A stretch of DNA of 64,000 nt from Leifsonia sp. ku-ls (GCA_003367665.1 QKXI01000015.1:1-64000), one strand, 5' to 3'; numbered from the stretch's first letter, positions 49,605-60,276 are shown. The notes: generated by a model from the sequence alone, not told the origin. Made by a program: numbers and translations.

Positions 49605-49617
49605 GAATCTAATAGTT
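49593..49617. promoter_or_regulatory. MarR operator candidate
   Basis: AACTAT (49593-49598) and ATAGTT (49612-49617) form an inverted repeat between the divergent SnoaL-like and marR genes, in a locally AT-rich stretch. It also covers the SnoaL-like start codon. Confidence 0.55.
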
Positions 49618-49646
49618 GCATGGATGCAGCGAAATGGGAAGAGGCG

Positions 49647-50096
49647 ATGAGCGACCGGGAGGCGTTGGCGGCCGACTACCGGCGCTATCTCGCCGCGGTC
49701 GTGACGTTCCACCTGGCCGCGGCCGACGCGGTCGGGCTGGGGGCCACCGACTACCAGGCGCTCAACCTGCTCGACCTCGAGGGGCCCCTGAGCGGCGGAG
49801 AGCTCGCCCGCCGGCTGGGGCTGACCACCGGCGCGACGACGCGGCTGATCGACCGGCTCGAAGCGGCGGACGTCGCGCGGCGCGTGCCCGACCCGGACGA
49901 TCGTCGGAGGATCGCGGTGGAGGCGACCGGGCGACTGCCCACGGCGCTGGACGACATCCTCCGCGCCGTCCGCGCACCGATCGGGTCGGTCATCGGCGCG
50001 CTCGACGCGCACCAGCGCGACGGGCTCGCCGCCTACCTGCGCGGCGCCGGCGCGGCCTACGGCGCAGCAGCGCAGGAGATCGCCGACCGGCGCTGA
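49647..50096 (+). CDS. MarR family transcriptional regulator
   Basis: This 149-residue regulator has the winged-helix core SGGELARRLGLTTGATTRLIDRLEAADVARRVPDPDDRRR, with the DxRR wing typical of MarR. The ATG at 49647 is chosen because GGAAGAGG lies just upstream; an ATG nine codons earlier (49620) lacks a ribosome site and abuts the operator. It probably represses itself and the divergent SnoaL-like gene. Confidence 0.87.
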   Translation: MSDREALAADYRRYLAAVVTFHLAAADAVGLGATDYQALNLLDLEGPLSGGELARRLGLTTGATTRLIDRLEAADVARRVPDPDDRRRIAVEATGRLPTALDDILRAVRAPIGSVIGALDAHQRDGLAAYLRGAGAAYGAAAQEIADRR

Positions 50097-50140
50097 GCCG
50101 CCCCGCGGCCGCCCCGGCCAGGACGGCCGCGCGGGCGCAC

Positions 50141-50146
50141 TAGGCT
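50141..50146 (+). promoter_or_regulatory. -10 box candidate for thrS
   Basis: TAGGCT lies 39 bases before the thrS GTG, giving a leader of about 33 bases. That is too short for a T-box riboswitch. Confidence 0.35.
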
Positions 50147-50185
50147 TGTCCCATTCCGATTTCCAACGACTCTAGGAGTGGACAG

Positions 50186-52168
50186 GTGGCCGACGGCTTC
50201 GAGCTCTTCACCGACCGTTCCGTTGTCGCGATGCGCGTCAACGGTGAGCTGAAGGACCTCGCGACCACCGTCACGACGACCGACGTCGTCGAGCCCGTCA
50301 CCATCGACTCGCCCGACGGGCTCAACATCCTGCGGCACTCCACCGCGCACGTGCTGGCGCAGGCGGTGCAGGCGATCAACCCGGAGGCCAAGCTCGGAAT
50401 CGGGCCGCCCATCACCGACGGGTTCTACTACGACTTCGACGTGCTCGACGCGTTCACGCCGGAAGACCTCAAGGCGCTCGAGAAGGAGATGCAGCGCATC
50501 CAGCGGGCGGGCCAGCGGTTCGTGCGCCGGGTCGTCACCGACGAGGAGGCGCGCGCCGAGCTGGCCGACGAGCCGTACAAGCTGGAGCTCATCGGCCTGA
50601 AGGGCGGCGCGCAGCACGGCGACACCGCGGCGTTCGACGAGAGCGAGTCCGTCGAGGTCGGCGCGGGCGAGCTGACCATCTACGACAACGTCGACCCGAA
50701 GACAGGGGAGACGGTCTGGAAGGACCTCTGCCGCGGCCCGCACCTCCCGAACACCCGCATGATCGGCAACGGCTGGGCGCTGACCCGTGTCGCCGCCGCC
50801 TACTGGCGGGGCAACGAGAAGAACAAGCAGCTGCAGCGCATCTACGGCACGGCCTGGCCGAGCAAGGACGAGCTGCGCGCCTACCAGACCCGCATGGAGG
50901 AGGCCGCGAAGCGCGACCACCGCAAGCTGGGCGCCGAGCTCGACCTGTTCTCCTTCCCCGACGAGATCGGCTCGGGGCTCGCGGTGTTCCACCCGAAGGG
51001 CGGGATCATCCGCAAGGAGATCGAGGACTACATGCGCGAGCGGCTGATCGCGAACGACTACGAGATGGTCAACACGCCGCACATCACGAAGGCGCACCTG
51101 TACGAGATCAGCCAGCACCTCAACTGGTACAAGGACGGCATGTTCCCGCCCATGCACCTCGACGAGGAGCGCGACGCCGAGGGCAACATCACCCGGCAGG
51201 GTCAGGACTACTACCTGAAGCCGATGAACTGCCCGATGCACAACCTGATCTTCCGGGCGCGCGGCCGCAGCTACCGTGAGCTGCCGCTGCGGCTGGCGGA
51301 GTTCGGGACGGTGTACCGCTACGAGAAGTCCGGCACGCTGTCCGGCCTCACGCGCGTCCGGGGGCTCACCCAGGACGACGCGCACATCTACGTCACCGAC
51401 GAGCAGATCAAGGACGAGGTGGCGCGCCAGCTGGAGTTCGTGCTCGAGACCCTGCGCGGCTACGGCCTGACCGACTTCTACCTGGAGCTGTCCACCAAGG
51501 ACCCGGACAAGTACGTCGGGAGCGACGAGTCGTGGGAGACCGCGACCGAGACGCTGCGGCAGGTCGCGATCGAGTCCGGACTGGAGCTCGTCGACGATCC
51601 GGGCGGGGCGGCGTTCTACGGGCCGAAGATCTCGGTGCAGGCGCGCGACGCAATCGGCCGCACCTGGCAGCTGTCGACGGTCCAGCTCGACTTCAACCAG
51701 CCGGAGCTGTTCGAGCTGGAGTACAACGCGGCGGACGGCACGCGCAAGCAGCCGGCGATGATCCACCGGGCGCTGCTCGGGTCGATCGAGCGGTTCTTCG
51801 CGATCCTGCTCGAGCACTACGCGGGCGCCTTCCCGGTGTGGCTGTCGCCGGTGCAGGTCGTGGGCATCCCGGTCGCCGACCAGTACGCGCCGTTCCTCGA
51901 CGACGTGATCTCGCGGCTGAAGGCGCGCGGGGTGCGCGCCGAGGTCGACCACAGCGACGACCGCATGCAGAAGAAGATCCGCACGCACACCAAGGCCAAG
52001 GTGCCGTTCCAGCTGATCGTCGGCGAGGAGGATGCGTCGGCCGGCACGGTCAGCTTCCGCTTCCGCGACGGCACCCAGCGCAACGGCGTGACGGTGGACG
52101 AGGCCATCGAGCGGATCGTGGAGAGCATCCGCACCCACGAGCTGGTCGACACGGCATGGCACGACTGA
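50186..52168 (+). CDS. thrS: Threonyl-tRNA synthetase
   Basis: This class II synthetase charges tRNA-Thr. It has a short N-terminal TGS-like region (residues 1-60), the editing-type domain with [11 protein letters not shown], the catalytic core with the zinc cysteine in MNCPMHN and motif 2 around [25 protein letters not shown] (seen in part), and a C-terminal anticodon-binding domain. Length is 660 residues. The GTG at 50186 follows AGGAG. It overlaps the HIT gene by 13 bases. Confidence 0.95.
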   Translation: MADGFELFTDRSVVAMRVNGELKDLATTVTTTDVVEPVTIDSPDGLNILRHSTAHVLAQAVQAINPEAKLGIGPPITDGFYYDFDVLDAFTPEDLKALEKEMQRIQRAGQRFVRRVVTDEEARAELADEPYKLELIGLKGGAQHGDTAAFDESESVEVGAGELTIYDNVDPKTGETVWKDLCRGPHLPNTRMIGNGWALTRVAAAYWRGNEKNKQLQRIYGTAWPSKDELRAYQTRMEEAAKRDHRKLGAELDLFSFPDEIGSGLAVFHPKGGIIRKEIEDYMRERLIANDYEMVNTPHITKAHLYEISQHLNWYKDGMFPPMHLDEERDAEGNITRQGQDYYLKPMNCPMHNLIFRARGRSYRELPLRLAEFGTVYRYEKSGTLSGLTRVRGLTQDDAHIYVTDEQIKDEVARQLEFVLETLRGYGLTDFYLELSTKDPDKYVGSDESWETATETLRQVAIESGLELVDDPGGAAFYGPKISVQARDAIGRTWQLSTVQLDFNQPELFELEYNAADGTRKQPAMIHRALLGSIERFFAILLEHYAGAFPVWLSPVQVVGIPVADQYAPFLDDVISRLKARGVRAEVDHSDDRMQKKIRTHTKAKVPFQLIVGEEDASAGTVSFRFRDGTQRNGVTVDEAIERIVESIRTHELVDTAWHD

Positions 52169-52749
52169 ACCTCGGCTCCTACGAGGAGGGCGCCGGTGCG
52201 GGCGGGGACGAAAGCCCCGTCCGCATCGACGACCCGTCGTACCTGGTCGGCGTGCCGGACGAGTTCCAGCGGCTGTGGACCCCGCACCGGATGGTCTACA
52301 TCCAGCAGGGCGACCCCGGCCACCACGACTGCCCGTTCTGCGTGGCGCCGAGCATGAGTGACGAGGACGCGCTGATCGTCGCGCGCGGCACGACCGCGTA
52401 CGCGCTGCTGAACCTGTTCCCGTACAACAGCGGCCACCTGTTGGTCTGCCCGTACCGTCACATCGCGACCTACGACGAGGCGACGCCGGAGGAGGTCGCC
52501 GAGATCGGCAGCCTGACCCAGACGGCGATGCGCGTCATCCGAGAGGTCTCGAAGAACGATGGCTTCAACATCGGGATGAACCAGGGCGCGGTCGCCGGCG
52601 CCGGCATCGCCTCCCACCTGCACCAGCACATCGTGCCGCGCTGGGCGCAGGACGCGAACTTCCTCCCCATCATCGCCAAGACCAAGGCGCTGCCCCAGCT
52701 TCTCGGCGAGGTCCGCGTCGCCCTCGCCAACGCCTGGCCCCGCCCCTGA
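52156..52749 (+). CDS. HIT family protein, Ap4A phosphorylase type
   Basis: This 197-residue nucleotide hydrolase or transferase has the HIT motif [10 protein letters not shown] and the substrate region [18 protein letters not shown]. Homologues downstream of thrS in mycobacteria are Ap4A phosphorylases, which would fit since synthetases make Ap4A. The ATG at 52156 overlaps thrS, so translation is coupled. Confidence 0.88.
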   Translation: MARLNLGSYEEGAGAGGDESPVRIDDPSYLVGVPDEFQRLWTPHRMVYIQQGDPGHHDCPFCVAPSMSDEDALIVARGTTAYALLNLFPYNSGHLLVCPYRHIATYDEATPEEVAEIGSLTQTAMRVIREVSKNDGFNIGMNQGAVAGAGIASHLHQHIVPRWAQDANFLPIIAKTKALPQLLGEVRVALANAWPRP

Positions 52750-52824
52750 CCCCACCGTCGCTTCCTCGATTAATCCGGCGACACGCCGGGCGCGAGCGGA
52801 TTAATCGAGGAAGCGATGGCGGGG
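52750..52824. terminator. Long palindrome between the HIT gene and pdxY
   Basis: Arms of 28 bases (52750-52777 and 52797-52824) pair with one mismatch and one wobble. The core CGCTTCCTCGATTAATCC matches the arm of the palindrome at 9492-9556. It fills the convergent gap up to the pdxY stop. Confidence 0.72.
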
Positions 52825-52832
52825 AAGCGGGG

Positions 52833-53684
52833 TCAGCGCACCTGGGTGACCTCGAACTGCTCGCGGGGGTGGGCGTAGGCGTCCTGGGACTCGACGAGCT
52901 GGAGCTCGCGTTCGCCGGAGGCGAGGGTGCGCTCGAGGAGGTCGAACACGCTCGAGACGGTCTTGCGCAGGGCGAGCGCGGCGTCACCGGTGCGGACGTA
53001 GTGCGCGGTGAACAGCGCGGCCGTCACGTCGCCGGAGCCGTTGGCCTTCAGCGGCAGGCGCGGGGTCTGCACGATCCAGGCGCCCCGGTCGTCGGCGGCG
53101 AGCATCTCGATGGTGTCCGCCGGGGCGTCCGGCCGCTCGACGCTCGTGACGAGCACCGTGCGCGGGCCCATCGCGCGGGCCGCGTCCACCGAGGCCAGGG
53201 TCGACTCCAGCGTGTCGGGCTCGGTCTCGGTGAGGAAGCCCAGCTCGAACTGGTTCGGCGTGATGATGTCGGCGACCGGCACCACGCGCTCGCGGAGCAG
53301 CACCGGGATGGCGGGGGCGACGAAGCAGCCCGACTTCGCGTTGCCCATCACCGGGTCACAGGCGTACACCGCGTTCGGGTTGGCCGCCTTGACCCGGGCG
53401 ACGGCATCGATGATGACATCGCCGATCCCCTCGCCGCCCTGGTAGCCGGAGAGCACGGCGTCGATCTGTCCGAGAACGCCACGCTCCTCGATGCCGGTGA
53501 TGACGTCGCGGACGTCGTCCGGCGAGATCAGCGGGCCGCGCCAGGCGCCGTAGCCGGTGTGGTTGGAGAAGTTGACCGTGTAGACCGGCAGCACCTCGAC
53601 GCCGATGCGCTGCAGCGGGAACACGGCGGCCGAGTTGCCGACGTGACCGTAGGCGACCGCGGACTGGATCGAGAGGATCTTCAT
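52833..53684 (-). CDS. pdxY: Pyridoxal kinase
   Basis: This 283-residue ribokinase-like enzyme phosphorylates pyridoxal in vitamin B6 salvage. It starts MKILSIQSAVAYGHVGNSAAVFPLQ, with the substrate region VNFSNHTGYG, and has the anion-hole and base motif PLKANGSGDVTAALF. It is 12 bases downstream of the mocR gene and so in the same operon, divergent from pdxST. Confidence 0.93.
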   Translation of the reverse strand: MKILSIQSAVAYGHVGNSAAVFPLQRIGVEVLPVYTVNFSNHTGYGAWRGPLISPDDVRDVITGIEERGVLGQIDAVLSGYQGGEGIGDVIIDAVARVKAANPNAVYACDPVMGNAKSGCFVAPAIPVLLRERVVPVADIITPNQFELGFLTETEPDTLESTLASVDAARAMGPRTVLVTSVERPDAPADTIEMLAADDRGAWIVQTPRLPLKANGSGDVTAALFTAHYVRTGDAALALRKTVSSVFDLLERTLASGERELQLVESQDAYAHPREQFEVTQVR

Positions 53685-53696
53685 TCTTCGATCCTC

Positions 53697-55013
53697 TCAC
53701 CTCCCGAGCGCGGCCTCCGTCAGGTCGTCGAGCAGGCGTTCGGTCTCGTCCTCGTCCAGGTCGTGCACCGTCAGGCGCAGGTGCTGGGAGGGCGCGGGAT
53801 GCTCGGCGAGCTGGAACTCGTCTCCCGTGCGGGCCAGCCACCCGCGGCGCATGAGCCGTTCGGCGACGACCCGCGCCCGGATCGGCAGCGGCACCCACAG
53901 GTTGAGCCCGTCGCCCGGCTCGGTGGGGAGCCCGCGCTCGGTGAGGCGCGCGGCGAAGTCGGCGTTCCGGTCGGCGTAGTGCCGGCCGGCCTCCTGCACC
54001 CGGGCGAGCACGTCGTCGTCGGTCAGCTGTGCGAGCACGAGCCGCTGCAGGATGTGGCTGACCCAGGTCGTGCCTGGGCTCAGCCGGAACGCCAGCCGGT
54101 CCGCGGTCTCCGGGTCGGTCGCGGCGACGGCGAGGCACATGTCCGGTCCCAGCGACTTCGACACCGAGCGGACCAGCGCGAACCGGCGGTGCTCCGGGCC
54201 GATGAGGGTCTCGTAGCCGCGCTGCGAGAGCATCGAGAAGTGGTCGTCCTCGATCACGAGCACGTACGGGTGTGCGGCGAGCACCTCCCGGAGCGCGGCG
54301 GCGCGCGCGGGTGACAGGGAGGCGCCGGTCGGGTTCTGGGCCCGCGGCGTGCAGATCACGGCGCGTACGCCGGCGTCGAGCGCGGACCGCAGCCCGTCGA
54401 CGGTCATGCCTTCGGCGTCCACCGGGACGGGGACCGCACGGTACCCGCCCAGCCGGACGGTGTGGATGGACGCCAGGAAGCACGGATCCTCGAGCGCCAC
54501 CGCGTCGTCGCGGAGCAGGGCCTGCGCCAGCAGCCGCTCCACCGCGTCCACCGCCCCGTTGGTGACCGTGATGCGCACGTCGGCTACGGGCAGGTCGGGG
54601 CGCACCCAGGCGAGGGCGCGTTCCTCCAGCGCCGGGTCGACGACCGGTTCGCCGTAGAGCACCGGCCGGCCGATCGCTCGGGCGAGCGCGGGGGAGAGGT
54701 CGGGGATGCGGCCCGGGTCGGGGTTGCCCGTGCCGATGTCGCGCAGCACGCTGTCGGGCGCGTAGCCCTCCTGCGCGACGGTCTCGCGGCCGGCGACGAC
54801 CGTCCCGGCGCGGCCGCGCGCGACGACGACGCCCGCCTGCGCGAGCAGCCGGTACGCCGCGACGGCGGTGTTGCGGTTCACCCCGAGTCGGACGGCGAGC
54901 TCGCGCACCGGGGGGAGCGCGTCGCCGGGACGCAGCGCGCCGCGCTCGTGCAGGGCGCGGACGCTCGCGGCGATCTCCGACGCGGTCGTGCCCGCGATGC
55001 TCAGCTGGTCCAT
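53697..55013 (-). CDS. pdxR: MocR/PdxR family regulator (GntR helix-turn-helix plus aminotransferase-like domain)
   Basis: This 438-residue protein has an N-terminal GntR winged helix (PPVRELAVRLGVNRNTAVAAYRLL) and a fold-type I aminotransferase domain with the PLP lysine in VRSVSKSLGPD and the PLP-phosphate region. It should sense PLP and control the vitamin B6 genes; the divergent pdxST and the downstream pdxY support the PdxR assignment. The ATG at 55013 (MDQLSIAG) is the only sensible start before the DNA-binding domain. Confidence 0.87.
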   Translation of the reverse strand: MDQLSIAGTTASEIAASVRALHERGALRPGDALPPVRELAVRLGVNRNTAVAAYRLLAQAGVVVARGRAGTVVAGRETVAQEGYAPDSVLRDIGTGNPDPGRIPDLSPALARAIGRPVLYGEPVVDPALEERALAWVRPDLPVADVRITVTNGAVDAVERLLAQALLRDDAVALEDPCFLASIHTVRLGGYRAVPVPVDAEGMTVDGLRSALDAGVRAVICTPRAQNPTGASLSPARAAALREVLAAHPYVLVIEDDHFSMLSQRGYETLIGPEHRRFALVRSVSKSLGPDMCLAVAATDPETADRLAFRLSPGTTWVSHILQRLVLAQLTDDDVLARVQEAGRHYADRNADFAARLTERGLPTEPGDGLNLWVPLPIRARVVAERLMRRGWLARTGDEFQLAEHPAPSQHLRLTVHDLDEDETERLLDDLTEAALGR

Positions 55014-55066
55014 CGGGTCGAGTCTACCGAGGCGGGCGAGGGATGCTATCGTTCGGCATAGGCCAA

Positions 55067-55079
55067 AACAATCTTTGTT
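55067..55079. promoter_or_regulatory. Inverted repeat between pdxR and pdxS
   Basis: AACAA-TCT-TTGTT lies 19 bases before pdxS in an AT-rich spot of the 84-base divergent gap. It is a candidate PdxR site. Confidence 0.4.
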
Positions 55080-55097
55080 CCGCACGAGAGGGCGACG

Positions 55098-56000
55098 ATG
55101 ACAGACAACGACAACGGCACGTTCACCGGATCGAGCCGCGTGAAGCGCGGGCTCGCCGAGATGCTGAAGGGCGGCGTCATCATGGACGTCGTCACGCCCG
55201 AGCAGGCCCGCATCGCCGAGGACGCGGGCGCGGTCGCGGTGATGGCGCTGGAGCGCGTCCCCGCCGACATCCGCGCGCAGGGCGGCGTCGCCCGGATGAG
55301 CGACCCCGACCTGATCGAGGCCATCATCGCCGAGGTGTCGATCCCGGTCATGGCGAAGGCCCGCATCGGCCACTTCGTCGAGGCGCAGGTGCTCGAGGCG
55401 CTCGACGTCGACTACATCGACGAGTCGGAGGTGCTCTCGCCCGCCGACTACGTCAACCACATCGACAAGTGGAAGTTCACCGTCCCCTTCGTCTGCGGTG
55501 CGACCAACCTGGGCGAGGCGCTGCGCCGCATCAACGAGGGCGCCGCCATGATCCGCTCGAAGGGCGAGGCCGGCACCGGCGACGTGTCGGAGGCGACGAA
55601 GCACATTCGCAAGATCACCTCCGAGATCAACGCGCTGACCTCGATGAGCAAGGACGAGCTGTACGTCGCCGCCAAGGAGCTGCAGGCGCCGTACGAGCTG
55701 GTCGCCGAGATCGCCGAGACGGGCAAGCTCCCGGTCGTGCTGTTCACCGCGGGCGGCGTCGCCACCCCGGCTGACGCGGCCATGATGATGCAGCTGGGCG
55801 CGGACGGCGTGTTCGTGGGCTCCGGCATCTTCAAGTCGGGCAACCCGGAGCAGCGCGCCGCGGCGATCGTCAAGGCGACCACCTTCTACGATGACCCGTC
55901 GGTCATCGCGGAGGTCTCCCGCGGCCTCGGTGAGGCGATGGTCGGCATCAACGTGGCCGACCTCCCGGCCCCGCACCGCCTGGCCGAGCGTGGCTGGTAA
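55098..56000 (+). CDS. pdxS: Pyridoxal 5'-phosphate synthase, lyase subunit
   Basis: PdxS builds PLP from ribose-5-phosphate, glyceraldehyde-3-phosphate and ammonia from PdxT. The barrel has the catalytic lysines in VMAKARIGH and [11 protein letters not shown], and the characteristic [18 protein letters not shown] segment. Length is 300 residues. It overlaps pdxT by 11 bases. Confidence 0.96.
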   Translation: MTDNDNGTFTGSSRVKRGLAEMLKGGVIMDVVTPEQARIAEDAGAVAVMALERVPADIRAQGGVARMSDPDLIEAIIAEVSIPVMAKARIGHFVEAQVLEALDVDYIDESEVLSPADYVNHIDKWKFTVPFVCGATNLGEALRRINEGAAMIRSKGEAGTGDVSEATKHIRKITSEINALTSMSKDELYVAAKELQAPYELVAEIAETGKLPVVLFTAGGVATPADAAMMMQLGADGVFVGSGIFKSGNPEQRAAAIVKATTFYDDPSVIAEVSRGLGEAMVGINVADLPAPHRLAERGW

Positions 56001-56601
56001 CGCTCCGCGCGTCGGCGTCCTCGCCCTGCAGGGCGACTTCCGCGAGCACCTCGCGGTGCTCCGCGGGCTGGGCGCCGACGCCGTCCCGGTGCGGCGTCCG
56101 GCCGAGCTGGACGCGGTGGAGGGCCTCGTCATCCCCGGCGGCGAGTCAAGTGTGATGGACAAGCTGTCGCGCGCCTTCGGGCTCGCCCAGCCGCTGCGCG
56201 CCGCGATCGCCGGCGGCCTGCCGGTCTACGGCACCTGCGCCGGGCTGATCATGCTCGCCGACCGCGTGCTCGACGGGATCGCCGGCCAGCAGAGCCTGGG
56301 TGGCCTGGACGTCTCGGTGCGCCGAAACGCGTTCGGCTCGCAGGTGGACTCGTTCGAGACCGACCTCCGCATCTCGGCCGTGGGGGAGGAGCCGATGCAC
56401 GCCGTGTTCATCCGCGCCCCCATCGTGGAGGAGGTCGGTCCCGCCGCGACCCCGCTCGCCCGGGTCGACGACGGCCGCGTGGTGGCGGTCGAGCAGGGGA
56501 ACCTGCTCGGCACGTCCTTCCACCCCGAGATCACGGGGGACACACGGTTCCACGAGTACTTCCTGACCAAGGTGCGCGACGCCGTCGCGAGGGCGGCGTG
56601 A
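55990..56601 (+). CDS. pdxT: Pyridoxal 5'-phosphate synthase, glutaminase subunit
   Basis: PdxT releases ammonia from glutamine for PdxS. The nucleophile cysteine is in [11 protein letters not shown], the histidine in [10 protein letters not shown], and the PGGESS motif is present. Length is 203 residues. The start is the GTG at 55990 ([15 protein letters not shown]), overlapping the pdxS end. Unlike the gatD-like protein in this window, the glutaminase triad here is intact. Confidence 0.95.
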   Translation: MAGNAPRVGVLALQGDFREHLAVLRGLGADAVPVRRPAELDAVEGLVIPGGESSVMDKLSRAFGLAQPLRAAIAGGLPVYGTCAGLIMLADRVLDGIAGQQSLGGLDVSVRRNAFGSQVDSFETDLRISAVGEEPMHAVFIRAPIVEEVGPAATPLARVDDGRVVAVEQGNLLGTSFHPEITGDTRFHEYFLTKVRDAVARAA

Positions 56602-57122
56602 AGCTGATCGTGCTGCGCGGCGCCTCGGGTGCCGGCAAGTCCACGGTGGCGCGGGCGTTGCGCGCCCGGCTCGGGTCGGGCATCGCCCTGGTCGAACAGG
56701 ACTACGTCGGCCGCGTCGTGCTCGGCCGCTCGCTGACCGACGACGGCACGAACGCGTCACTGCTGGACGCCCTCGTGCGCGCCGCTCTGCCGGTTGCTCC
56801 GGCGGTGCTGCTCGAGGGCATCCTGAGCACGGAACACTACGGGGATGTGCTGCTCGGCCTGCGCGCCACGCCCGGTCTGGAATCGTGGTTCTACCGCTTC
56901 GACGTTCCGTTCGAGGTCACGGTCGAGCGTCACGCGCGCCGGGGCAAGGCCGGGTCGTTCGGCGAGACGGAGCTGCGCCGGTGGTGGCGGGCCGCCGATC
57001 CGCTGGTCGACGCCGACGGGCGGGTGCTCGACCGCTCGATCACCGCGGCGGAGACGGTCGAGGCGGTCGTCGAGCGCATCATCGCCGATACCGGCCTCAC
57101 CGCCGGCACGGATCCGCTCTAG
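56598..57122 (+). CDS. P-loop kinase-like protein
   Basis: This 174-residue protein has a Walker A motif RGASGAGKST at the N-terminus and a lid-like RHARRGKAGSFGETELRRWW segment. It resembles small AAA_33/uridine-kinase-like nucleotide or metabolite kinases. It overlaps pdxT by 4 bases (GTGA), so it is in the pdx operon; the substrate is unknown. Confidence 0.75.
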   Translation: MKLIVLRGASGAGKSTVARALRARLGSGIALVEQDYVGRVVLGRSLTDDGTNASLLDALVRAALPVAPAVLLEGILSTEHYGDVLLGLRATPGLESWFYRFDVPFEVTVERHARRGKAGSFGETELRRWWRAADPLVDADGRVLDRSITAAETVEAVVERIIADTGLTAGTDPL

Positions 57123-57158
57123 CGAGCGTCGCGACGGGTCGGCGGGGGCGGGCTCGCG

Positions 57159-57164
57159 TACAAT
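57159..57164 (+). promoter_or_regulatory. -10 box candidate for yebC-ruvCAB
   Basis: TACAAT lies 36 bases before the yebC GTG in an otherwise GC-rich stretch. No clear -35 is seen. Confidence 0.5.
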
Positions 57165-57199
57165 AGACGAGTTTTCAGACGTACGACGAGGGAGCACCA

Positions 57200-57961
57200 G
57201 TGTCCGGGCATTCCAAGTGGGCAACGACCAAGCACAAGAAGGCGGTGATCGACGCCCGCCGCGCGAAGTCCTTCGCCAAGCTCATCAAGAACATCGAGGT
57301 GGCGGCGAAGATCGGCGGCGCCGACCTGTCCGGCAACCCGACGCTCGTCGACGCGGTGCAGAAGGCAAAGAAGACCTCTGTCCCGAACGACAACATCGAC
57401 CGCGCCATCAAGCGCGGCGCCGGCCTCACCGGTGAGTCCATCGACTACACGACGATCATGTACGAGGGCTACGGCCCCGGCGGCGTCGCCCTCCTGATCG
57501 AGTGCCTCACCGAGAACAAGAACCGCGCCGCCGCCGAGGTGCGCACCGCGATGACCCGCAACGGCGGCACCATGGCCGACCCGGGCAGCGTCGCGTACAA
57601 CTTCCATCGAAAGGGCGTCATCGTCGTCCCGCACGCCGACGGCGTCGACGAGGACGCGGTGCTCGCCGCCGTGCTCGACGCGGGCGCCGAGGAGGTCACC
57701 GACCGTGGCGAGAGCTTCGAGGTCCTGACCGAGGCGTCCGACCTGGTCGCGGCCCGCACCGCGCTGCAGGAGGCCGGCATCGACTACGACTCGGCCGACG
57801 CCGAGTTCGTCGCCACCGTCAACGTGGAGGCCGACGCCGAGGTCGCCCGCAAGGTGTTCCGCCTGATCGACGCGCTCGAGGACTCCGACGACGTGCAGAA
57901 CGTCTACACCAACCTCGACATCAGCCCCGAGGTGCAGGCGCAGCTCGACGACGAAGAGTAG
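57200..57961 (+). CDS. yebC: YebC/TACO1 family protein
   Basis: This 253-residue protein starts with the family signature [20 protein letters not shown] and keeps the three-domain layout. YebC proteins have been described as transcription regulators and, more recently, as factors that help ribosomes through proline stretches. GAGGGAG precedes the GTG at 57200. It leads the ruvCAB operon, as in most actinobacteria. Confidence 0.94.
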   Translation: MSGHSKWATTKHKKAVIDARRAKSFAKLIKNIEVAAKIGGADLSGNPTLVDAVQKAKKTSVPNDNIDRAIKRGAGLTGESIDYTTIMYEGYGPGGVALLIECLTENKNRAAAEVRTAMTRNGGTMADPGSVAYNFHRKGVIVVPHADGVDEDAVLAAVLDAGAEEVTDRGESFEVLTEASDLVAARTALQEAGIDYDSADAEFVATVNVEADAEVARKVFRLIDALEDSDDVQNVYTNLDISPEVQAQLDDEE

Positions 57962-57970
57962 GCGACGGCC

Positions 57971-58567
57971 GTGACGATCCGGGTGCTCGGCATCGACCCG
58001 GGTCTGACGCGCTGCGGCGTCGGCATCGTGGACGTGCGTCCCGACCGCCGCGCGGCGCTGGTCGCCGTCACGGTCATCCGGACTCCGGCCGACATGCCGC
58101 TGGAGGAGCGCCTGCTGACGGTCGGCACCGGCATCGAGGCCCTGCTCGACGAGCACGGACCGGCGGTCGTGGCGATCGAGCGCGTCTTCGCGCAGCACAA
58201 CCTCCGCACGGTCATGGGCACCGCACAGGTGAGCGGCGTCGCGCTGCACTCCGCGGCCAAGCGCGGGCTCCCGGTCGCGCTGCACACGCCGAGCGAGGTC
58301 AAGGCGGCGATCACGGGATACGGCTCCGCCGACAAGAAGCAGGTGCAGGCGATGGTGGCGCGCATCCTGGGACTCGACGAGGCGCCGAAGCCCGCGGACG
58401 CGGCCGACGCCCTCGCCATCGCGATCTGCCACGCCTGGCGCGGCGGTCCCGTTGCGCCGGGAACCGGGGGAGCGACGAGCACGGCGCTGACGCCCGCGCA
58501 GGCCGCGTGGCGCGCCGCGGAGCGCTCCAGCCGGACGTCGGCGGCTCCCCGTAGGCTGGCCAGGTGA
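57971..58567 (+). CDS. ruvC: Holliday junction resolvase RuvC
   Basis: RuvC cuts Holliday junctions. The acidic residues lie in [12 protein letters not shown] (D9), [12 protein letters not shown] and [10 protein letters not shown]. Length is 198 residues. GTG start, 9 bases after yebC; it overlaps ruvA by 4 bases. Confidence 0.96.
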   Translation: MTIRVLGIDPGLTRCGVGIVDVRPDRRAALVAVTVIRTPADMPLEERLLTVGTGIEALLDEHGPAVVAIERVFAQHNLRTVMGTAQVSGVALHSAAKRGLPVALHTPSEVKAAITGYGSADKKQVQAMVARILGLDEAPKPADAADALAIAICHAWRGGPVAPGTGGATSTALTPAQAAWRAAERSSRTSAAPRRLAR

Positions 58568-59184
58568 TCTCCTCCCTCCGCGGCACCGTGCTCTCGGCCG
58601 TCGGCGGCACCGCCGTCGTCGAGGTCGGCGGCGTCGGCTTCGCCGTCCAGCTGACCCCCGACCACGTGCTGTCCCTGCGCGTGGGTGAGGAGGCCTTCAT
58701 TTACACGTCGCTGATCGTCCGGGAGGACGCGCTGCAGCTGTTCGGGTTCGCCGACCGCGAGCAGTTGGAGGTGTTCGAGCTGCTGAACGGCGTCTCCGGC
58801 GTCGGCCCGAAGTCGGCGATCGGCGTGCTGTCCGTGCTCTCGCCGGACGACATCGCCGCCGCCGTGGCGGCCGACGACGACGCCCCGTTCCGCAAGGTGT
58901 CCGGAATCGGGCCGAAGACGGCCAAGCTCATCGTCGTCTCGCTGACCGGAAAGCTGACCGCTTCCCGCCCTCCCGCGCGGGTGGCGAAGACGGCGGGCGC
59001 GCCGTCGTCGGTCGCCGACAGCGTGCTGGTCGCGCTGGTCGGCCTCGGCTGGCCCGAGAAAGTGGCGTCGGAGGCGGTCGCCGAGGTCGTGGCCGACACC
59101 GACGAGAAGCAGCGCGACAGCGTCCAGACCCTGCTCCGGCTCACGCTCGCCCGGCTCGGCCCCGCACAGCAGGCGGCGCGATGA
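58564..59184 (+). CDS. ruvA: Holliday junction branch migration protein RuvA
   Basis: RuvA binds Holliday junctions and loads RuvB. An N-terminal OB fold is followed by two helix-hairpin-helix motifs ([16 protein letters not shown] and [13 protein letters not shown]) and a C-terminal RuvB-binding three-helix domain. Length is 206 residues. GTG start; a TAGGCT box 5 bases before it could give an extra internal promoter. Confidence 0.96.
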   Translation: MISSLRGTVLSAVGGTAVVEVGGVGFAVQLTPDHVLSLRVGEEAFIYTSLIVREDALQLFGFADREQLEVFELLNGVSGVGPKSAIGVLSVLSPDDIAAAVAADDDAPFRKVSGIGPKTAKLIVVSLTGKLTASRPPARVAKTAGAPSSVADSVLVALVGLGWPEKVASEAVAEVVADTDEKQRDSVQTLLRLTLARLGPAQQAAR

Positions 59185-60218
59185 GCGACGACCTGACCAC
59201 GCCCGAGCTGGAGTCCGAGTCCGAGCTCGCCTTCGAGGGCGCGCTCCGGCCGCGCAGCCTGGCCGAGTTCGTCGGCCAGGCGAAGGTGCGCGGCCAATTG
59301 CAGCTGCTGCTGACGGCGGCGCGCATGCAGGAGCGCACGGCCGACCACATCCTGCTCGCCGGCCCGCCCGGGCTGGGCAAGACCACGCTCGCCATGATCG
59401 TCGCGCACGAGAGCGGGCGGCCGCTCCGCCTCTCCAGCGGGCCCGCCATCCAGCACGCCGGCGACCTCGCGGCGCTGCTGTCGTCGCTCACCCCCGGCGA
59501 GGTGCTCTTCATCGACGAGATCCACCGCATGGCGCGGTCGGCGGAAGAGATGCTCTACCTCGCCATGGAAGACTTCCGGATCGACATCATGGTCGGGAAG
59601 GGCGCAGGGGCGACGTCCATCCCGCTCGACCTCGCGCCGTTCACGCTGGTCGGCGCGACCACGCGGTCCGGGCTCCTGCCCAACCCGCTGCGCGACCGCT
59701 TCGGCTTCACCGCGCATCTGGAGTTCTACGACGAGTCCGAGCTGACGCAGGTGCTGACGCGGGCGGCGACCATGCTGGAGTTCGACATCGACCGGGAGGC
59801 GTTGGCCGAGATCGCCGGACGCTGCCGGGGCACTCCGCGCATCGCCAACCGGCTGCTGCGCCGGGTGCGCGACTACGCGCTGGTGCACGGCGGACGCGCC
59901 GACGTCGCCGCCGTGCGCGCGGCGCTCGAGCTCTACGACGTCGACCCGCTGGGGCTCGACCGGCTCGACCGCGCGGTGCTGCACGCCATCCTCGAGCGCT
60001 TCGAGGGCGGCCCGGTCGGACTCAACACGCTCGCCGTCTCGGTGGGCGAGGAGGCGGAGACGATCGAGTCGGTCGTCGAGCCCTTCCTGGTGCGCATCGG
60101 ACTGCTCTCGCGCACCCCGCGCGGGCGCGTCGCGACGCCCGCGGCCTGGCGGCACCTGGGAATCCCCAGCCGCCCGCGGGAAGGCTCACAGCCTCCGACG
60201 CTGATAGATGACATATAA
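59181..60218 (+). CDS. ruvB: Holliday junction branch migration helicase RuvB
   Basis: RuvB is the AAA+ motor of branch migration. Walker A is [11 protein letters not shown], Walker B is VLFIDEIHR, sensor 1 is in [10 protein letters not shown], and the C-terminal winged helix carries [13 protein letters not shown]. Length is 345 residues. It overlaps ruvA by 4 bases. Confidence 0.97.
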   Translation: MSDDLTTPELESESELAFEGALRPRSLAEFVGQAKVRGQLQLLLTAARMQERTADHILLAGPPGLGKTTLAMIVAHESGRPLRLSSGPAIQHAGDLAALLSSLTPGEVLFIDEIHRMARSAEEMLYLAMEDFRIDIMVGKGAGATSIPLDLAPFTLVGATTRSGLLPNPLRDRFGFTAHLEFYDESELTQVLTRAATMLEFDIDREALAEIAGRCRGTPRIANRLLRRVRDYALVHGGRADVAAVRAALELYDVDPLGLDRLDRAVLHAILERFEGGPVGLNTLAVSVGEEAETIESVVEPFLVRIGLLSRTPRGRVATPAAWRHLGIPSRPREGSQPPTLIDDI

Positions 60219-60276
60219 TCCAAGCTGGCCGTTCGGCCAACCCCCTTGCCCCCAATGAAAGGCTCGGCAACTCCCC

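Noticed and set aside
50147-50185. Possible T-box riboswitch before thrS
   Set aside because: Only about 35 bases lie between the probable transcription start and the GTG, far too short, and no specifier-loop or antiterminator element is seen.
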